A stretch of 64,000 nt of DNA from Vulcanimicrobiota bacterium (lineage in GTDB: Bacteria; Vulcanimicrobiota; Vulcanimicrobiia; Vulcanimicrobiales; Vulcanimicrobiaceae). The DNA lies in assembly GCA_003161435.1 (NCBI GenBank), contig PMOS01000002.1, positions 28,383 through 92,382 of the forward strand, in the 5' to 3' direction. Below, piece after piece: positions 6,898 to 16,623 of this stretch. The notes under the pieces are model-generated. The model ran no database searches and was not told the origin of the DNA. It was given only the letters and a program-made list of their open reading frames with translations. Every line of letters starts with the position of its first letter. Positions within the stretch are counted from its first letter, which is position 1. The translations under genes and the position numbers were made by a program.

Positions 6898-9426
6898 TCA
6901 GGGGATCCCGCTGCCGCTGGTGAACGCCGACGAGGCGAAGCTTTGCGGGATGATCGAGCTGAGCGACGTCTGACCCAGACCGAAGTTCAGCGCGTGTGAC
7001 GGGAAGGCGAGGATGTCGACGGTTCCCGTGAACTGCTTGAGATCTTCGTTGTAGGCCAGCCGGACCTCGTAGCACTCGCCGATGACGTGACGGTAGTAGA
7101 TGTTCTTGCTCACGAGGCGGCCGCGAGCTTTCCAGTTGATGAAGGTCGCGAACTGCAGGTCGCTCTCGTAGCCGAACGGCGTCGAGAATTGCACGTTGGT
7201 TTGGTCGAAGCCGTTGCCGGGCCCGGGCGTGAAGTTGCCGCCGACGGTGACCGTCGAGCGCGGCGACGGGCGCGAGGTGAGCTGGTAGCCGACGGCCTGC
7301 GCCTGGCGGTTGAAGAACGTCGTCGCGGTCAGTGCCAGCGAGTAGATGTCGCGGTTGAAGATGGTCAGCACGTCGTTGGCTTGTTTCGTTCCGTCGCCGA
7401 GCACGTCGATCGACTTGAACGGTTCGGCGAGCGGGCCGTTCACGTGCGATGCGTTGTACGAGATCACGTTGATGACGTGTCCGAAGAGCGGCGTGGTGAA
7501 CGTCGCCTCCTGTCCGATCTGCGCTTTGAGATCGCCCGTACCATAAGCGTCCTGCTGCACGGTGATCTGGCCCGAGAAGTCGCTGCCGAAGAAGTGCGCC
7601 AGGCCCGGGCCGATCTGAATGCGCGCTTCTGCGCGCGACGTGCGCAGTCCGGTCGGAGGCCCGTTGGGCGCCGCTTGCGGATCGTCGTAGATGCCCAACG
7701 TGTACTGCGCGGTGATCGGAATCGCTTTGAAGCCCGGGATCAATGCGTCGTGCGGCCGGATCGCGAGCTCGGGTTCTTTCTGCACGTTGGTCGGCGTGCT
7801 GGTATCGTAGCGGTCGAAGGTCAGGTCATAGTCGTACGACCTTCCCGAGTAGTGCGTCAGCGTCTCGTAGTGCAGCGTCGTCGTACCCGGAAAGCCGACG
7901 TTCTGGCTGGTCGTGTACGAGACGGTCGTGTCGTTGGTGAAGGTGTTCGAGAACTGGCGGTGATCGCTCGCGCCGTAGTCGTCGGTCGACGCCTGCGATC
8001 CGGTCGACGAACGGTGGAAGCTGTAATTCTGCCGGTCGCCCTTTGCATCGCCGTGGTCGACGGCGGCGGTGAGGTCGTACTGCGCCGGGAGCGAGACGAG
8101 CGGACCGTAATTGTCCGTGTAGTTCAACCCGAACTGCCCGTGCAGCGAGCGCGAGAACGCCTCTTGATCTTGAATCGAAAGGTTGCTGTTGCTGCCGCCG
8201 CCGGTCTTGCTGTTCAGATGGTAGAAGTTGATGTCGGTCTGCCGTCGCCCGTCCTTTCGGCGGATCGTGCCGACGTATCCCAGGCCGAGGCCGATGCGCG
8301 TGTACTCTTCGACGCGGTAGTAGCCGTAATAATAGTCGCTCGGCGAGAACCCGATCCGCGCCTTGATGTAGAACCCCTCGGCGGAATCGTATCCGATCAG
8401 CGGCAGGAAACCCGGGTTTCGGCGCGACCCGGGCTCGTCCTGACGCAGTGAGATGATGGCGATCGGCAAGTAGAAGACCGCCAGCGCGCCGAGGAACAGG
8501 ACCGCCGAGTGCGCGACGGCCTTGTCGCCCGGATAAACGTCGAGCGTCTTGGACTCGAGGTGATAGCCGCCGCGAGGGTTTTCGCAGGTCGTAATGTTGG
8601 CGCGCTCGACGTGCGTCACGCCGTTGCGGTCTGTCACCATCGACGTGCCGGCGAAGTGGAGCCGCCCTTGCTCGACGCCTTGCGTCGACTCGCCGTGGCC
8701 GCGCAGGAGCGTCGCCTTCTGGGTCGTCGCGTCGAAGCGGATCGCGTCGGCGAACAGTCGCGTGTCGCCCGCGCGATTGATGACGAACGTGTGTCCGGTG
8801 ACGTCGATGTAGCGCTGGCCGTCGTAGTGAGCGTGGTCGCCGCCGAGCACGCCGTCCTGATAGAAGACGTTGACGTTGCCGTCGAGGTCGAACGGTTGCC
8901 CCGGCTTGTCGACGCCGGTCAGCTTGTCACCCAGGATCGCGTAGGTGTTCGGGTCGAGGATCTCGCCGGCGGCGGGCGACGGTGACGGTGACGGCGAGGT
9001 CAAGCCGATCGGTCCGGCGCTCGCGCTCGAGGCCGGGATCGGCGAGACGGCGGGCGGCGCGGTCTGCTGGTTGATCATCATCGGCCCGGGCGATCCGCTC
9101 GGACCGACCGAAGGCGAGGGGGCCGGCGGCGGCGTCACACCGGGCGACTGCGAGGCGGGCGGCGGGATGAGGATTTGCGGACCGGTCGGGGCACGCGGCG
9201 GCCCGACGTACGGCGCGAGCGTCGGCGAGGCGCTCGTCACCGGCGACGCGACCGGCTCGGGCGACTCCGTGACCTGGGCGATCGGCGTGCCGCAGCTTTG
9301 CTGCATCAGGGCGAGCGCGTGCGCGGTGTCGGCGTCGTCGTCGGCCCAGGCGAGCGAAGGAAGCGCAGATAGCGCAAACGAGAGCGCGACGGCGGTCACG
9401 CTCGCGCGCTGGACCAGGCGGCTCAT
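6898..9426 (-). CDS. lptD: LptD/OstA-like outer-membrane LPS assembly protein
   Basis: Signal peptide, Pro/Ser-rich linker, OstA-like domain (DGNVNVFYQDGVLGGDHAHYDG), long beta-barrel-like C-terminus; ATGA overlap with LptF/G-like gene. Confidence 0.7.
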   Translation of the reverse strand: MSRLVQRASVTAVALSFALSALPSLAWADDDADTAHALALMQQSCGTPIAQVTESPEPVASPVTSASPTLAPYVGPPRAPTGPQILIPPPASQSPGVTPPPAPSPSVGPSGSPGPMMINQQTAPPAVSPIPASSASAGPIGLTSPSPSPSPAAGEILDPNTYAILGDKLTGVDKPGQPFDLDGNVNVFYQDGVLGGDHAHYDGQRYIDVTGHTFVINRAGDTRLFADAIRFDATTQKATLLRGHGESTQGVEQGRLHFAGTSMVTDRNGVTHVERANITTCENPRGGYHLESKTLDVYPGDKAVAHSAVLFLGALAVFYLPIAIISLRQDEPGSRRNPGFLPLIGYDSAEGFYIKARIGFSPSDYYYGYYRVEEYTRIGLGLGYVGTIRRKDGRRQTDINFYHLNSKTGGGSNSNLSIQDQEAFSRSLHGQFGLNYTDNYGPLVSLPAQYDLTAAVDHGDAKGDRQNYSFHRSSTGSQASTDDYGASDHRQFSNTFTNDTTVSYTTSQNVGFPGTTTLHYETLTHYSGRSYDYDLTFDRYDTSTPTNVQKEPELAIRPHDALIPGFKAIPITAQYTLGIYDDPQAAPNGPPTGLRTSRAEARIQIGPGLAHFFGSDFSGQITVQQDAYGTGDLKAQIGQEATFTTPLFGHVINVISYNASHVNGPLAEPFKSIDVLGDGTKQANDVLTIFNRDIYSLALTATTFFNRQAQAVGYQLTSRPSPRSTVTVGGNFTPGPGNGFDQTNVQFSTPFGYESDLQFATFINWKARGRLVSKNIYYRHVIGECYEVRLAYNEDLKQFTGTVDILAFPSHALNFGLGQTSLSSIIPQSFASSAFTSGSGIP

Positions 9427-10589
9427 CGGTCCTCTTGCCAGATCAGAAAGCCGCCGGCGGCCGCCGTGATGATGTTCGGCAACCAGGCGGCCAGGTATGG
9501 ATCGAGCGCGCCGTTCTTTCCGAACGCGCCGGCGATCGCGACCATCGCGTAGTACACGAACAGGCCGACGATCGAAAGCACGATCCCGAGCGTGCGGCCT
9601 TTCTTGCCGAAGCGCACCGCCAGCGGCACCGCCAGGATCACGGCGATGAAGGCTGCGAACGGGTACGCGTACTTCGTCCCGAGCGTCAGCTCGCGCACGG
9701 CGAGATCGGTGCCGCCCTGGCCGGTCTGCTTGCGAAACTTGATGTCGCGCGCCAATTGCGTGGTGTTCATCGTGTACGTGTCATTGAACGAGCTGCTCAG
9801 AAAGTTCTGACCGTTGTCGCCCATCGGCAGCGAGATTCGCACCTCGCTCGCCATGATCGAGACGGCGCTGACTTGACCCTCGGCGTTGATGCGCGTTTGG
9901 ACCGCGTGCTCGAGCACGATTTGCGTCCCATCGATGCGCGCTGTCTTCGCCGCAAGGATCTGCGGGAACGGCGACGTGCGACCGGGCTGGTAGATCTCGA
10001 CGTTCTGCATCGTCTTGCCGTCGGCGGAGACGGAGCCGATGTAGAACTCGTCACCGGTCGACGGATCGGCGCGGAAGATGTTCGGCTCGATCGGCAGCGT
10101 CTGCGAGCGATACAGGATCTGATAGAAGCTGCGCGTGGACAGATCGGTCGCGACCGGCGCAACGTGCTCGTTGATCAGAAACGAACCGATCGCGACCGCG
10201 GCGCCCGCGAACAGCGGTAGCCGGATGATGCGGAAGAACGACACGCCCGACGTGCGCATCGCGTTGATCTCGTTGTCCGCCGCGAGCCGGCCGAAGCCCA
10301 GCAGCGTACCGAACAGGCAAGCGAACGGGAACGCGAGCGGTGTCGCCTGTGGGACACGGAACACCAAAAAGCGCAGCACGAGGAACACCGGCGCGCCCTT
10401 GTTGACCAGATAGTCCGCCGCGAGCACGAAGATGTTCGCGAACCAGAACAGGAAGAACGCGGCTAAGGCAAAGGCGAACGGCCCGGTGACTTCCTTGAGC
10501 ACGTACGAATCGAGGATGCGCAGCCCCGGAACGCGAGGCGGCGCGGCGCGGGCGAACGTCGGTCTGCCCACGCCTGAATAGGCCGCCAC
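9423..10589 (-). CDS. LptF/LptG-family permease (YjgP/YjgQ)
   Basis: ILDSYVLKEVTGPFAFALAAFFLFWF N-terminus, six TM topology, MRTSGVSFFRI. Confidence 0.85.
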   Translation of the reverse strand: MAAYSGVGRPTFARAAPPRVPGLRILDSYVLKEVTGPFAFALAAFFLFWFANIFVLAADYLVNKGAPVFLVLRFLVFRVPQATPLAFPFACLFGTLLGFGRLAADNEINAMRTSGVSFFRIIRLPLFAGAAVAIGSFLINEHVAPVATDLSTRSFYQILYRSQTLPIEPNIFRADPSTGDEFYIGSVSADGKTMQNVEIYQPGRTSPFPQILAAKTARIDGTQIVLEHAVQTRINAEGQVSAVSIMASEVRISLPMGDNGQNFLSSSFNDTYTMNTTQLARDIKFRKQTGQGGTDLAVRELTLGTKYAYPFAAFIAVILAVPLAVRFGKKGRTLGIVLSIVGLFVYYAMVAIAGAFGKNGALDPYLAAWLPNIITAAAGGFLIWQEDR

Positions 10590-10593
10590 TTAC

Positions 10594-11121
10594 CTACCGC
10601 AGGCCGGCGACGACGCGATCGACGTACGCGCGCGTCTCGGCATACGGCGGGATGCCGTGCGCCGCATCGACGGCGCCGGGTCCGGCGTTGTACGCAGCGA
10701 CCGCGAGCCGAACGTTTCCTTTATAGCGCCGTAGCAAATCGCGCAGATAGCGCGTCCCTCCGTCGACGTTCTGATAGGGATCGAACGGGTTGCCGACACC
10801 GTACATTGAGGCGGTTCCGGGCATGAGCTGCATCAGTCCCTGGGCTCCGACGCGCGAGACGGCGCTCGGGTCGCCGTGCGACTCCGCGTCGATGACCGAA
10901 GCAACGAGCCGGCGGTCCACCGAGTTCGCCTGCGAGTACTGGCGCACGATCGAATCGAGTTGGGCCGGGGCGAGGGCGTGCGGACCGCCGGGCATGAAGC
11001 CGCCGCCGCTGCAGCCATTCAGACCGGCGAACACGAGGGCAAACATAAACCAGAGGCCGCGCGACGACACGTCATGTTGCGATTCGCCGCGGCGCGCACC
11101 CCGCCTTGTCATTGCCAGCAC
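10594..11121 (-). CDS. lytic transglycosylase (SLT domain) lipoprotein
   Basis: VIDAESHGDPSAVSRVGAQGLMQLMPGTA, AVAAYNAGPGAVD; lipobox LNGC. Confidence 0.9.
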   Translation of the reverse strand: MLAMTRRGARRGESQHDVSSRGLWFMFALVFAGLNGCSGGGFMPGGPHALAPAQLDSIVRQYSQANSVDRRLVASVIDAESHGDPSAVSRVGAQGLMQLMPGTASMYGVGNPFDPYQNVDGGTRYLRDLLRRYKGNVRLAVAAYNAGPGAVDAAHGIPPYAETRAYVDRVVAGLR

Positions 11122-11153
11122 TCTATAAGAGTGATCGGCGGGGCTGCGCTGAG

Positions 11154-11987
11154 TCAGGGAGTGAGGCTAATTCCCGGCAGCGCCGCCGCGCAGAGTTTGA
11201 GGGAACCGTGGCCCGCCGCGATCACCGACCGCCAGAACGTGCACAGCTCGGCGAGTTGGGCATCGCTCGTTTGCATGCGCGCCGTACCGGTCGTCAAGCC
11301 GGCGATAACGACGTCAGCGCCGTTGAGTTGCGGCAGGGCCCCGCTGGCGCGCAGCGCCCGCAGCGCGGGCTCGGTCGAGGCGGCCGGATCCTGGCCGTAG
11401 CGGAACAAGTTGAGCGCACGGCTCTGTTGCCAGCCGTTGAAGATCGCGACGACGACGTGCTGCGAGGTGCCCCCCTCCAATCGCATGTCCCCGGCGGCGG
11501 CCTGCAGCGCGCCCATGGGGTCTGAGCCGGTCACGCCGCGTTCGAGCTGCGGCAGCCGGTCGAACGCGGCGCCCGTCTTGACCACGAAGGTGCGCAGGTC
11601 AGAGCGGTATCGCAGCGGGTTCACCGCGTTTTGGCCGGTCGGTGCGGGAACCTCGCCGGCGAAGAGCGGGAGCTCCGTCAACGAATCGGCGGTGATCGGG
11701 CGCAGGGTCATCGTCGCGCCGACGCCGGCGCAGCCGGCGACTTCGGCCGCCATCGCGCGGTAGGCCGGCCACCGGCTGGCCGGGATCGTGTCGCCGGCGG
11801 CCACGAGCAACTCGACCGACGATGCGGCGTGCAACTCCCCGCTCAGCCAGGGACTCGGGCAACTGCGCGCCGCAGCCGACGGTTCGGCGGCCGAGGCGTC
11901 GGCCAAGCCCGCGCAGCCGGCCAGCGGGGCCACGCCCGCCAAGGCGACCGCGAGTCCGAGCGGGGCGGCGAGACGAGCGACGCGCAC
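11154..11987 (-). CDS. hypothetical lipoprotein
   Basis: GTG 11987: VRVARLAAPLGLAVALAGVAPLAGC lipobox; the ORF-track start at 12068 would overlap the upstream gene. Confidence 0.55.
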   Translation of the reverse strand: MRVARLAAPLGLAVALAGVAPLAGCAGLADASAAEPSAAARSCPSPWLSGELHAASSVELLVAAGDTIPASRWPAYRAMAAEVAGCAGVGATMTLRPITADSLTELPLFAGEVPAPTGQNAVNPLRYRSDLRTFVVKTGAAFDRLPQLERGVTGSDPMGALQAAAGDMRLEGGTSQHVVVAIFNGWQQSRALNLFRYGQDPAASTEPALRALRASGALPQLNGADVVIAGLTTGTARMQTSDAQLAELCTFWRSVIAAGHGSLKLCAAALPGISLTP

Positions 11988-11994
11988 GAAGCGT

Positions 11995-12834
11995 CTATCC
12001 GCTGTGGATGACGCCGTTGCCGGAGGCGGGTGCCGCCGGTTGCGGCGCGGCGGTCTGCGACGTGTCACTCGAGACGGTCGGCACCCGGACGGAGCCGAAA
12101 TCCTGGCCGGCGACGCTCGCTGCGCGTTCGACGGCGGCCAGCTCGTGCTCCGTCGACGCCAAGTGCAGCTCGTTCGTGCGCAGCGCCGCGCGCAGGCGCG
12201 AGAGCCGGTGGCGCAGCGCCAGCGAGTCGAACGACTCGCGGTGGTAGCCCGCAGTGAAGGCGATCACGATCCCGATGAACGCGAGGGTCGTCAGCGCCGC
12301 GGCTTGCACCACCGGGCCGATCGCCGAGGTCACGCCGTCGCTCGACGCCTGCGCGTAGCCCATCCGCAGCTCGAAGCCGACGGCGAGGAACGCGGTGACC
12401 GCGAGCGCGGCGAGCCCGAAACAGACCCCGTCCAGGAATGTGTGCTGCTGCGGTATGCGGTATCGCCGCGCCAGCTCACCGAGCAAGAGGCCCAGCAAGA
12501 AGCCGCCGGCGGCGAACGCGCAGGTCAAGGCGACGAGCTCGACCGCCGTGGCAAAGAAGAAGACCAGGCTCATCATCCGTGCCGGATACCATTCCAGCAC
12601 GATCGCGAGGAGCGCGAGGACCCCGATCAACTCGAGCATCCAGCCGCGGTCGTAGGCCGGGAGCGCGTCGAACCGCGTCTGCGCGGCGCGAATCTGCGCC
12701 TCGCCCGCGGCGCACCGTTGTTCGAGCTCGGCGACCCGCAACTGCGCGCGGTGCACCTTATCGAGGATGGCGGCGTGATCGTCGTTACGATACGCGCGCT
12801 GCTGATACGTGGGAGAGGCCATGTCGGTCACCAC
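11995..12834 (-). CDS. membrane protein with coiled-coil flanks, hypothetical
   Basis: ORF with four hydrophobic segments and predicted coiled-coil ends. Confidence 0.6.
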   Translation of the reverse strand: MVTDMASPTYQQRAYRNDDHAAILDKVHRAQLRVAELEQRCAAGEAQIRAAQTRFDALPAYDRGWMLELIGVLALLAIVLEWYPARMMSLVFFFATAVELVALTCAFAAGGFLLGLLLGELARRYRIPQQHTFLDGVCFGLAALAVTAFLAVGFELRMGYAQASSDGVTSAIGPVVQAAALTTLAFIGIVIAFTAGYHRESFDSLALRHRLSRLRAALRTNELHLASTEHELAAVERAASVAGQDFGSVRVPTVSSDTSQTAAPQPAAPASGNGVIHSG

Positions 12835-13070
12835 CTCCGGTGAGACGTATCACGATGTGGAAGACGATGTTTCGGCCTCGGCGCGTTCGGATTTCGACCG
12901 GGGTCAAGCAAGGGGGTCCACGTTCGATCAAGCCAGGTCCGGGACCCCGCGGCTAACGTCCTAACGCAAACAGGTTCGCGAGTACCACTGCGATCATCGC
13001 GCTACTCTTCGAACGTGTGTTCGGTTTCGTCGTTAGCGCGACGTGAATTCCTCACCCGCTTCTGTTGCCG

Positions 13071-13120
13071 TGTGGTGGTGGGTGGGATATAGTGGTTGGA
13101 GATGGAGCGTTGGGGAGCAC
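13071..13120 (+). promoter_or_regulatory. candidate MraZ-binding G-rich repeats
   Basis: GTGGTGGTGGGTGGG...TGGTTGG...TGGAGCGTTGGGG array immediately upstream of mraZ, comparable to TGGG repeats bound by MraZ. Confidence 0.4.
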
Positions 13121-13136
13121 GGTGGTGATCCCTGTG

Positions 13137-13574
13137 ATGGATCGTCCGCTGTTCACAGGATTGGTCGAGCACAGCCTTGACGACAAGGGGCGCCTTGTCG
13201 TGCCCTCCCGTTTTCGGGCTCAACTCGGTAGCAGCTTCTTTTTGACCATCCTTCAGCCCGACGGGTGTCTGGAACTCTGCCCCGCGGTGGAGATGCTGGA
13301 CGTGCGCGGCCGGATCGAAGCTGCGACGAAGCGGGACGAAAACTTTCGCACCGTTCGACGGCATCTATTCTCGAACACCGACGAGGTCAGCTGCGACGAG
13401 CAAGGCCGCATCATGATCCCGCCGGCGTTGCGCGTGTGGGCCGACCTGCAAAAGCAGGTCGTGTCGATCGGCGCGATGTCGCGCGTCGAGGTGTGGGCGA
13501 AGGAGCGCTACGAGCGCCATCTGCTCGATCGCGGCGATCTCGGCGACTACACCTCGGAATTGGGACTCTCTTGA
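13137..13574 (+). CDS. mraZ: transcriptional regulator MraZ
   Basis: FTGLVEHSLDDKGRLVVPSRFR, DEQGRIMIPPALR duplicated SpoVT/AbrB-like motif; followed by rsmH. Confidence 0.95.
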   Translation: MDRPLFTGLVEHSLDDKGRLVVPSRFRAQLGSSFFLTILQPDGCLELCPAVEMLDVRGRIEAATKRDENFRTVRRHLFSNTDEVSCDEQGRIMIPPALRVWADLQKQVVSIGAMSRVEVWAKERYERHLLDRGDLGDYTSELGLS

Positions 13575-14447
13575 GTGGCGCACGTCGCGGTTCTCGCCCG
13601 AGAGTCGCTCGACGCGCTCGATGTGCGCGCCGGCGGGACCTACGTCGATGCGACGTTCGGGGCGGGCGGACATGCCGCGCTCATCTTGGACGCGCTCGGC
13701 ACGGCGGGCCGGCTGATCGCGTTCGACGCGGACCCCACCGCGAGCGCGCGCGCGATCGACGATCCTCGCTTCACGCTGCTGCACGCGAACTTCCGCGACT
13801 TGGCGTCGCACCTCGACGCGATCGGAGTCGCGAGCGTGGACGGCGTGCTGTTCGACTTGGGGGTCAGCTCGATGCAGCTCGATGAAGGCGAACGCGGCTT
13901 CTCGTTCCGCGCCGCCGCGCCGCTGGACATGCGGCTCGATCCGAGTTCCGGCGAGAGTGTGGCCGAGTTCCTGGCCACCCGCGACGAGCACGAGATCGCC
14001 GATGTCATCTACCGTTACGGCGAGGAGCGAGCGTCGCGTCGGATCGCGCGCGCCATCGTCGCCCTGCGCGACGCCGGCACGCCGGTTCGCGACACGCTCG
14101 ACCTGGCCGGCGTCATCGCGCGCGCGGCGCGCGCGCCCGCCCATCAGCGCATCCATCCCGCGACGCGGACGTTTCAGGCGCTCCGCATCGCCGTCAACGA
14201 CGAGCTCGGCGCGTTGCGCGACGGGCTCGACGCTGCGCTCGCCCGCACCGCACCCGGCGGCCGCGTCGCCGTCATCAGCTTCCACTCGCTCGAGGATCGC
14301 ATCGTGAAGAACACGTTTCGTGAGGACTCCCGCGTGCGCGTCCTCACGCGCAAACCGCTCGTCGCCGGCGACGACGAGGTCGCGGCGAACCCGCGCGCGC
14401 GCAGCGCGAAGCTGCGCGTCGCCGAGCGTGTCGAGGTCGCGGCGTGA
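13575..14447 (+). CDS. rsmH: 16S rRNA (cytosine1402-N4)-methyltransferase
   Basis: GGTYVDATFGAGGHAALIL, DGVLFDLGVSSMQLDEGERGFSFR, HPATRTFQALRIAVNDEL. Confidence 0.97.
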   Translation: MAHVAVLARESLDALDVRAGGTYVDATFGAGGHAALILDALGTAGRLIAFDADPTASARAIDDPRFTLLHANFRDLASHLDAIGVASVDGVLFDLGVSSMQLDEGERGFSFRAAAPLDMRLDPSSGESVAEFLATRDEHEIADVIYRYGEERASRRIARAIVALRDAGTPVRDTLDLAGVIARAARAPAHQRIHPATRTFQALRIAVNDELGALRDGLDAALARTAPGGRVAVISFHSLEDRIVKNTFREDSRVRVLTRKPLVAGDDEVAANPRARSAKLRVAERVEVAA

Positions 14448-14857
14448 TCGCGGCGCAACGCGTGGTCGCCGAGCCTCGCATCGAGCGCGCTCGCACCGCT
14501 ACCCGGCAGCGCACGCGGCGCACGCGGCGCCGGCTGCACGCACCGGTGCACGCCGTCGTCACGCTGGCGATCGTGTTGCTCGTGCCGCTGCTCGGCTATG
14601 TCACGCTGACCGCCAACCTCACCTCGCTCAACTACTCGCTTGCACGCGCCGAACGCGATCGCACCGCGCTGCTCGGCGACGCGCAGCGGCGCGACGAACA
14701 GATCGCGCGGCTCGAGTCGCCCGACCGTCTGGCGGCGGTCGCCGGAGCGTTGCAAATGCACGATCCGCATGTCTACGCCGTCGTGCGGATTCTCGAACCG
14801 AAACCGCAACCCAAACCGGCCGGGCTCGCCGTCTTCGCGTGGTTTAACGCGCGATAA
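14444..14857 (+). CDS. ftsL: FtsL-like cell division protein
   Basis: Single TM plus coiled-coil between rsmH and ftsI; GTGA overlap. Confidence 0.75.
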   Translation: MIAAQRVVAEPRIERARTATRQRTRRTRRRLHAPVHAVVTLAIVLLVPLLGYVTLTANLTSLNYSLARAERDRTALLGDAQRRDEQIARLESPDRLAAVAGALQMHDPHVYAVVRILEPKPQPKPAGLAVFAWFNAR

Positions 14858-16623
14858 TGGCGGCGCGTGCCTTCGCGCGCGTCGCACCGGTACGGGCGAA
14901 GTTCTCGCTCGTCGCGGTCGTCGCGCTGGCCCTGGTCCTGGCCTGGCGGCTCGGCGACGTGCAGGTGCGCCAAGGACCGTGGCTGGCGCGCACCGCGCTG
15001 GCGCAGCACGACGAAGCGGTCGAATCGTTCGCCAAACGCGGCGCGATCCTCGATCGCGACGGCGGCGTGCTGGTTCGGTCGCTGCCGTCGGAGTCGATCT
15101 ATGCGGTGCCGGCCGAAGTGACCGACCCCCACGGCGAAGCGCTCAAGCTCGCGCCGGTGCTCAATGCACCGGCCGCCGGCATCGAAGCGACGCTGCGCGC
15201 GAAGGCCGGGTTCCGCTGGCTCGCGCGCAAGGTGCGGCACGCGGTCGCCGAGCGCGTCCACGCGCTGGCTTTGGCGGGGATCGACACGAAGGGCGAGGAC
15301 ACCGGCCTGCGTTACGTCGCTTCGGGGCGGCTAGCCTCGACCGTCGTCGGCTTCACCGGCACCGACGAGAACGGCCTCGACGGCTTGGAGTACTCGCTCG
15401 ACACGCTGCTGCGCGGCAAACCGGGGCGGATGCTGATCGAAGCCGACCTGTACGGCCACGCCATGCCGTTCGGTCAGGTCCAGGTTGTCGATCGCGCCGT
15501 CGCAGGCCGCACGATCGTGACGACGATCGATCCGTATCTGCAGTTCGAGGCCGAGCGGCTGTTGCGCGCGAGCCTCAAGAAGTGGAACGCCCGCAGCGCG
15601 ACCGCGATCGTGATGGATCCGTGGACCGGCGAGTTGCTGGCGGTTGCGAACCTGCCCGACTTCGATCCCGGCCGCTTCGCAGCGTTCTCGCCGGATAGCT
15701 GGCGCGACCGGGCGATCAGCGACGCATACGAACCCGGCTCGACGTTCAAGCTGATCACGGCGGCCGCCGCGTTGGAGAGTGGGCGCTTTTCGACCGCGTC
15801 GCGGCTTCCGGCGCGCGATTCGATCCAAGCCGGCGGGCGCACGATCTACAACGCCGAGGACGGGATGATGGCTGCGAACCTCGGCAGCGAGACGATCGAG
15901 GATATCATCGCCTACTCGCACAACGTCGGCGCGGCCGAGGTGGGCATGGCGACCGGACCGTCCGCGATGTACCGGATGATTCGGAAATTCGGCTTCGGCG
16001 ACCCGACCTACATCGAGCTGCCGGGTGAGAATTCTGGGATCGTCAACGCGCCGTCGGAATGGAGCGGCTCGTCGCTGGCGACGATCTCGTTCGGGCACAG
16101 CATCTCGATCACGCCGCTCGCGCTCGTGCGCGCATACGCCGCGATCGCCAACGGCGGGCTGCTGTTGCGGCCGCGGATCGTCGATGCGATCGAGGACGGC
16201 GACGGCCGGCTCGTCTACCGGTACGGCCGCGAGGTGGAGCGGCGCGTGATCGCGCCGGCGACCGCCGCGACGTTGCAGCACTTTTTGCGCGCCGTCGTCC
16301 TGCGCGGCACGGGCAACCCGACCGCGCGCGTCGCGGGCTACACGACGGCCGGCAAGACCGGCACCGCGCAGGTCGTCGAGAACGGCCGCTACCTGCCGGG
16401 TGCATACATCGCCTCGTTCGTCGGGATGATACCGGCCGAGCACCCGCGCTACGTCATCCTGGTGAAGGTCGACCGGCCGCGCGGTTCGATCTACGGCTCG
16501 CAGGTCGCCGCACCGGTCTTCGCCGAGCTCGCGCGCGACGCGATGCTGCACGCCGGCGTGATGCCGGCCAGCCCGCCGGCGCGCTTGGTCCGGGCGGGCC
16601 GAGCCCCGAAGGCGAGACGTTGA
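14857..16623 (+). CDS. ftsI: penicillin-binding protein (FtsI/PBP2-type transpeptidase)
   Basis: AYEPGSTFKLITAAAALE (SxxK), YSHNVG, TAGKTGTAQ (KTG). Confidence 0.95.
   Translation: MAARAFARVAPVRAKFSLVAVVALALVLAWRLGDVQVRQGPWLARTALAQHDEAVESFAKRGAILDRDGGVLVRSLPSESIYAVPAEVTDPHGEALKLAPVLNAPAAGIEATLRAKAGFRWLARKVRHAVAERVHALALAGIDTKGEDTGLRYVASGRLASTVVGFTGTDENGLDGLEYSLDTLLRGKPGRMLIEADLYGHAMPFGQVQVVDRAVAGRTIVTTIDPYLQFEAERLLRASLKKWNARSATAIVMDPWTGELLAVANLPDFDPGRFAAFSPDSWRDRAISDAYEPGSTFKLITAAAALESGRFSTASRLPARDSIQAGGRTIYNAEDGMMAANLGSETIEDIIAYSHNVGAAEVGMATGPSAMYRMIRKFGFGDPTYIELPGENSGIVNAPSEWSGSSLATISFGHSISITPLALVRAYAAIANGGLLLRPRIVDAIEDGDGRLVYRYGREVERRVIAPATAATLQHFLRAVVLRGTGNPTARVAGYTTAGKTGTAQVVENGRYLPGAYIASFVGMIPAEHPRYVILVKVDRPRGSIYGSQVAAPVFAELARDAMLHAGVMPASPPARLVRAGRAPKARR

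Noticed and set aside
12913-12948. GGGGTCC...GGACCCC inverted repeat upstream of mraZ as terminator
   Set aside because: Long loop, no U-tract and no gene ending nearby on the plus strand; insufficient support.
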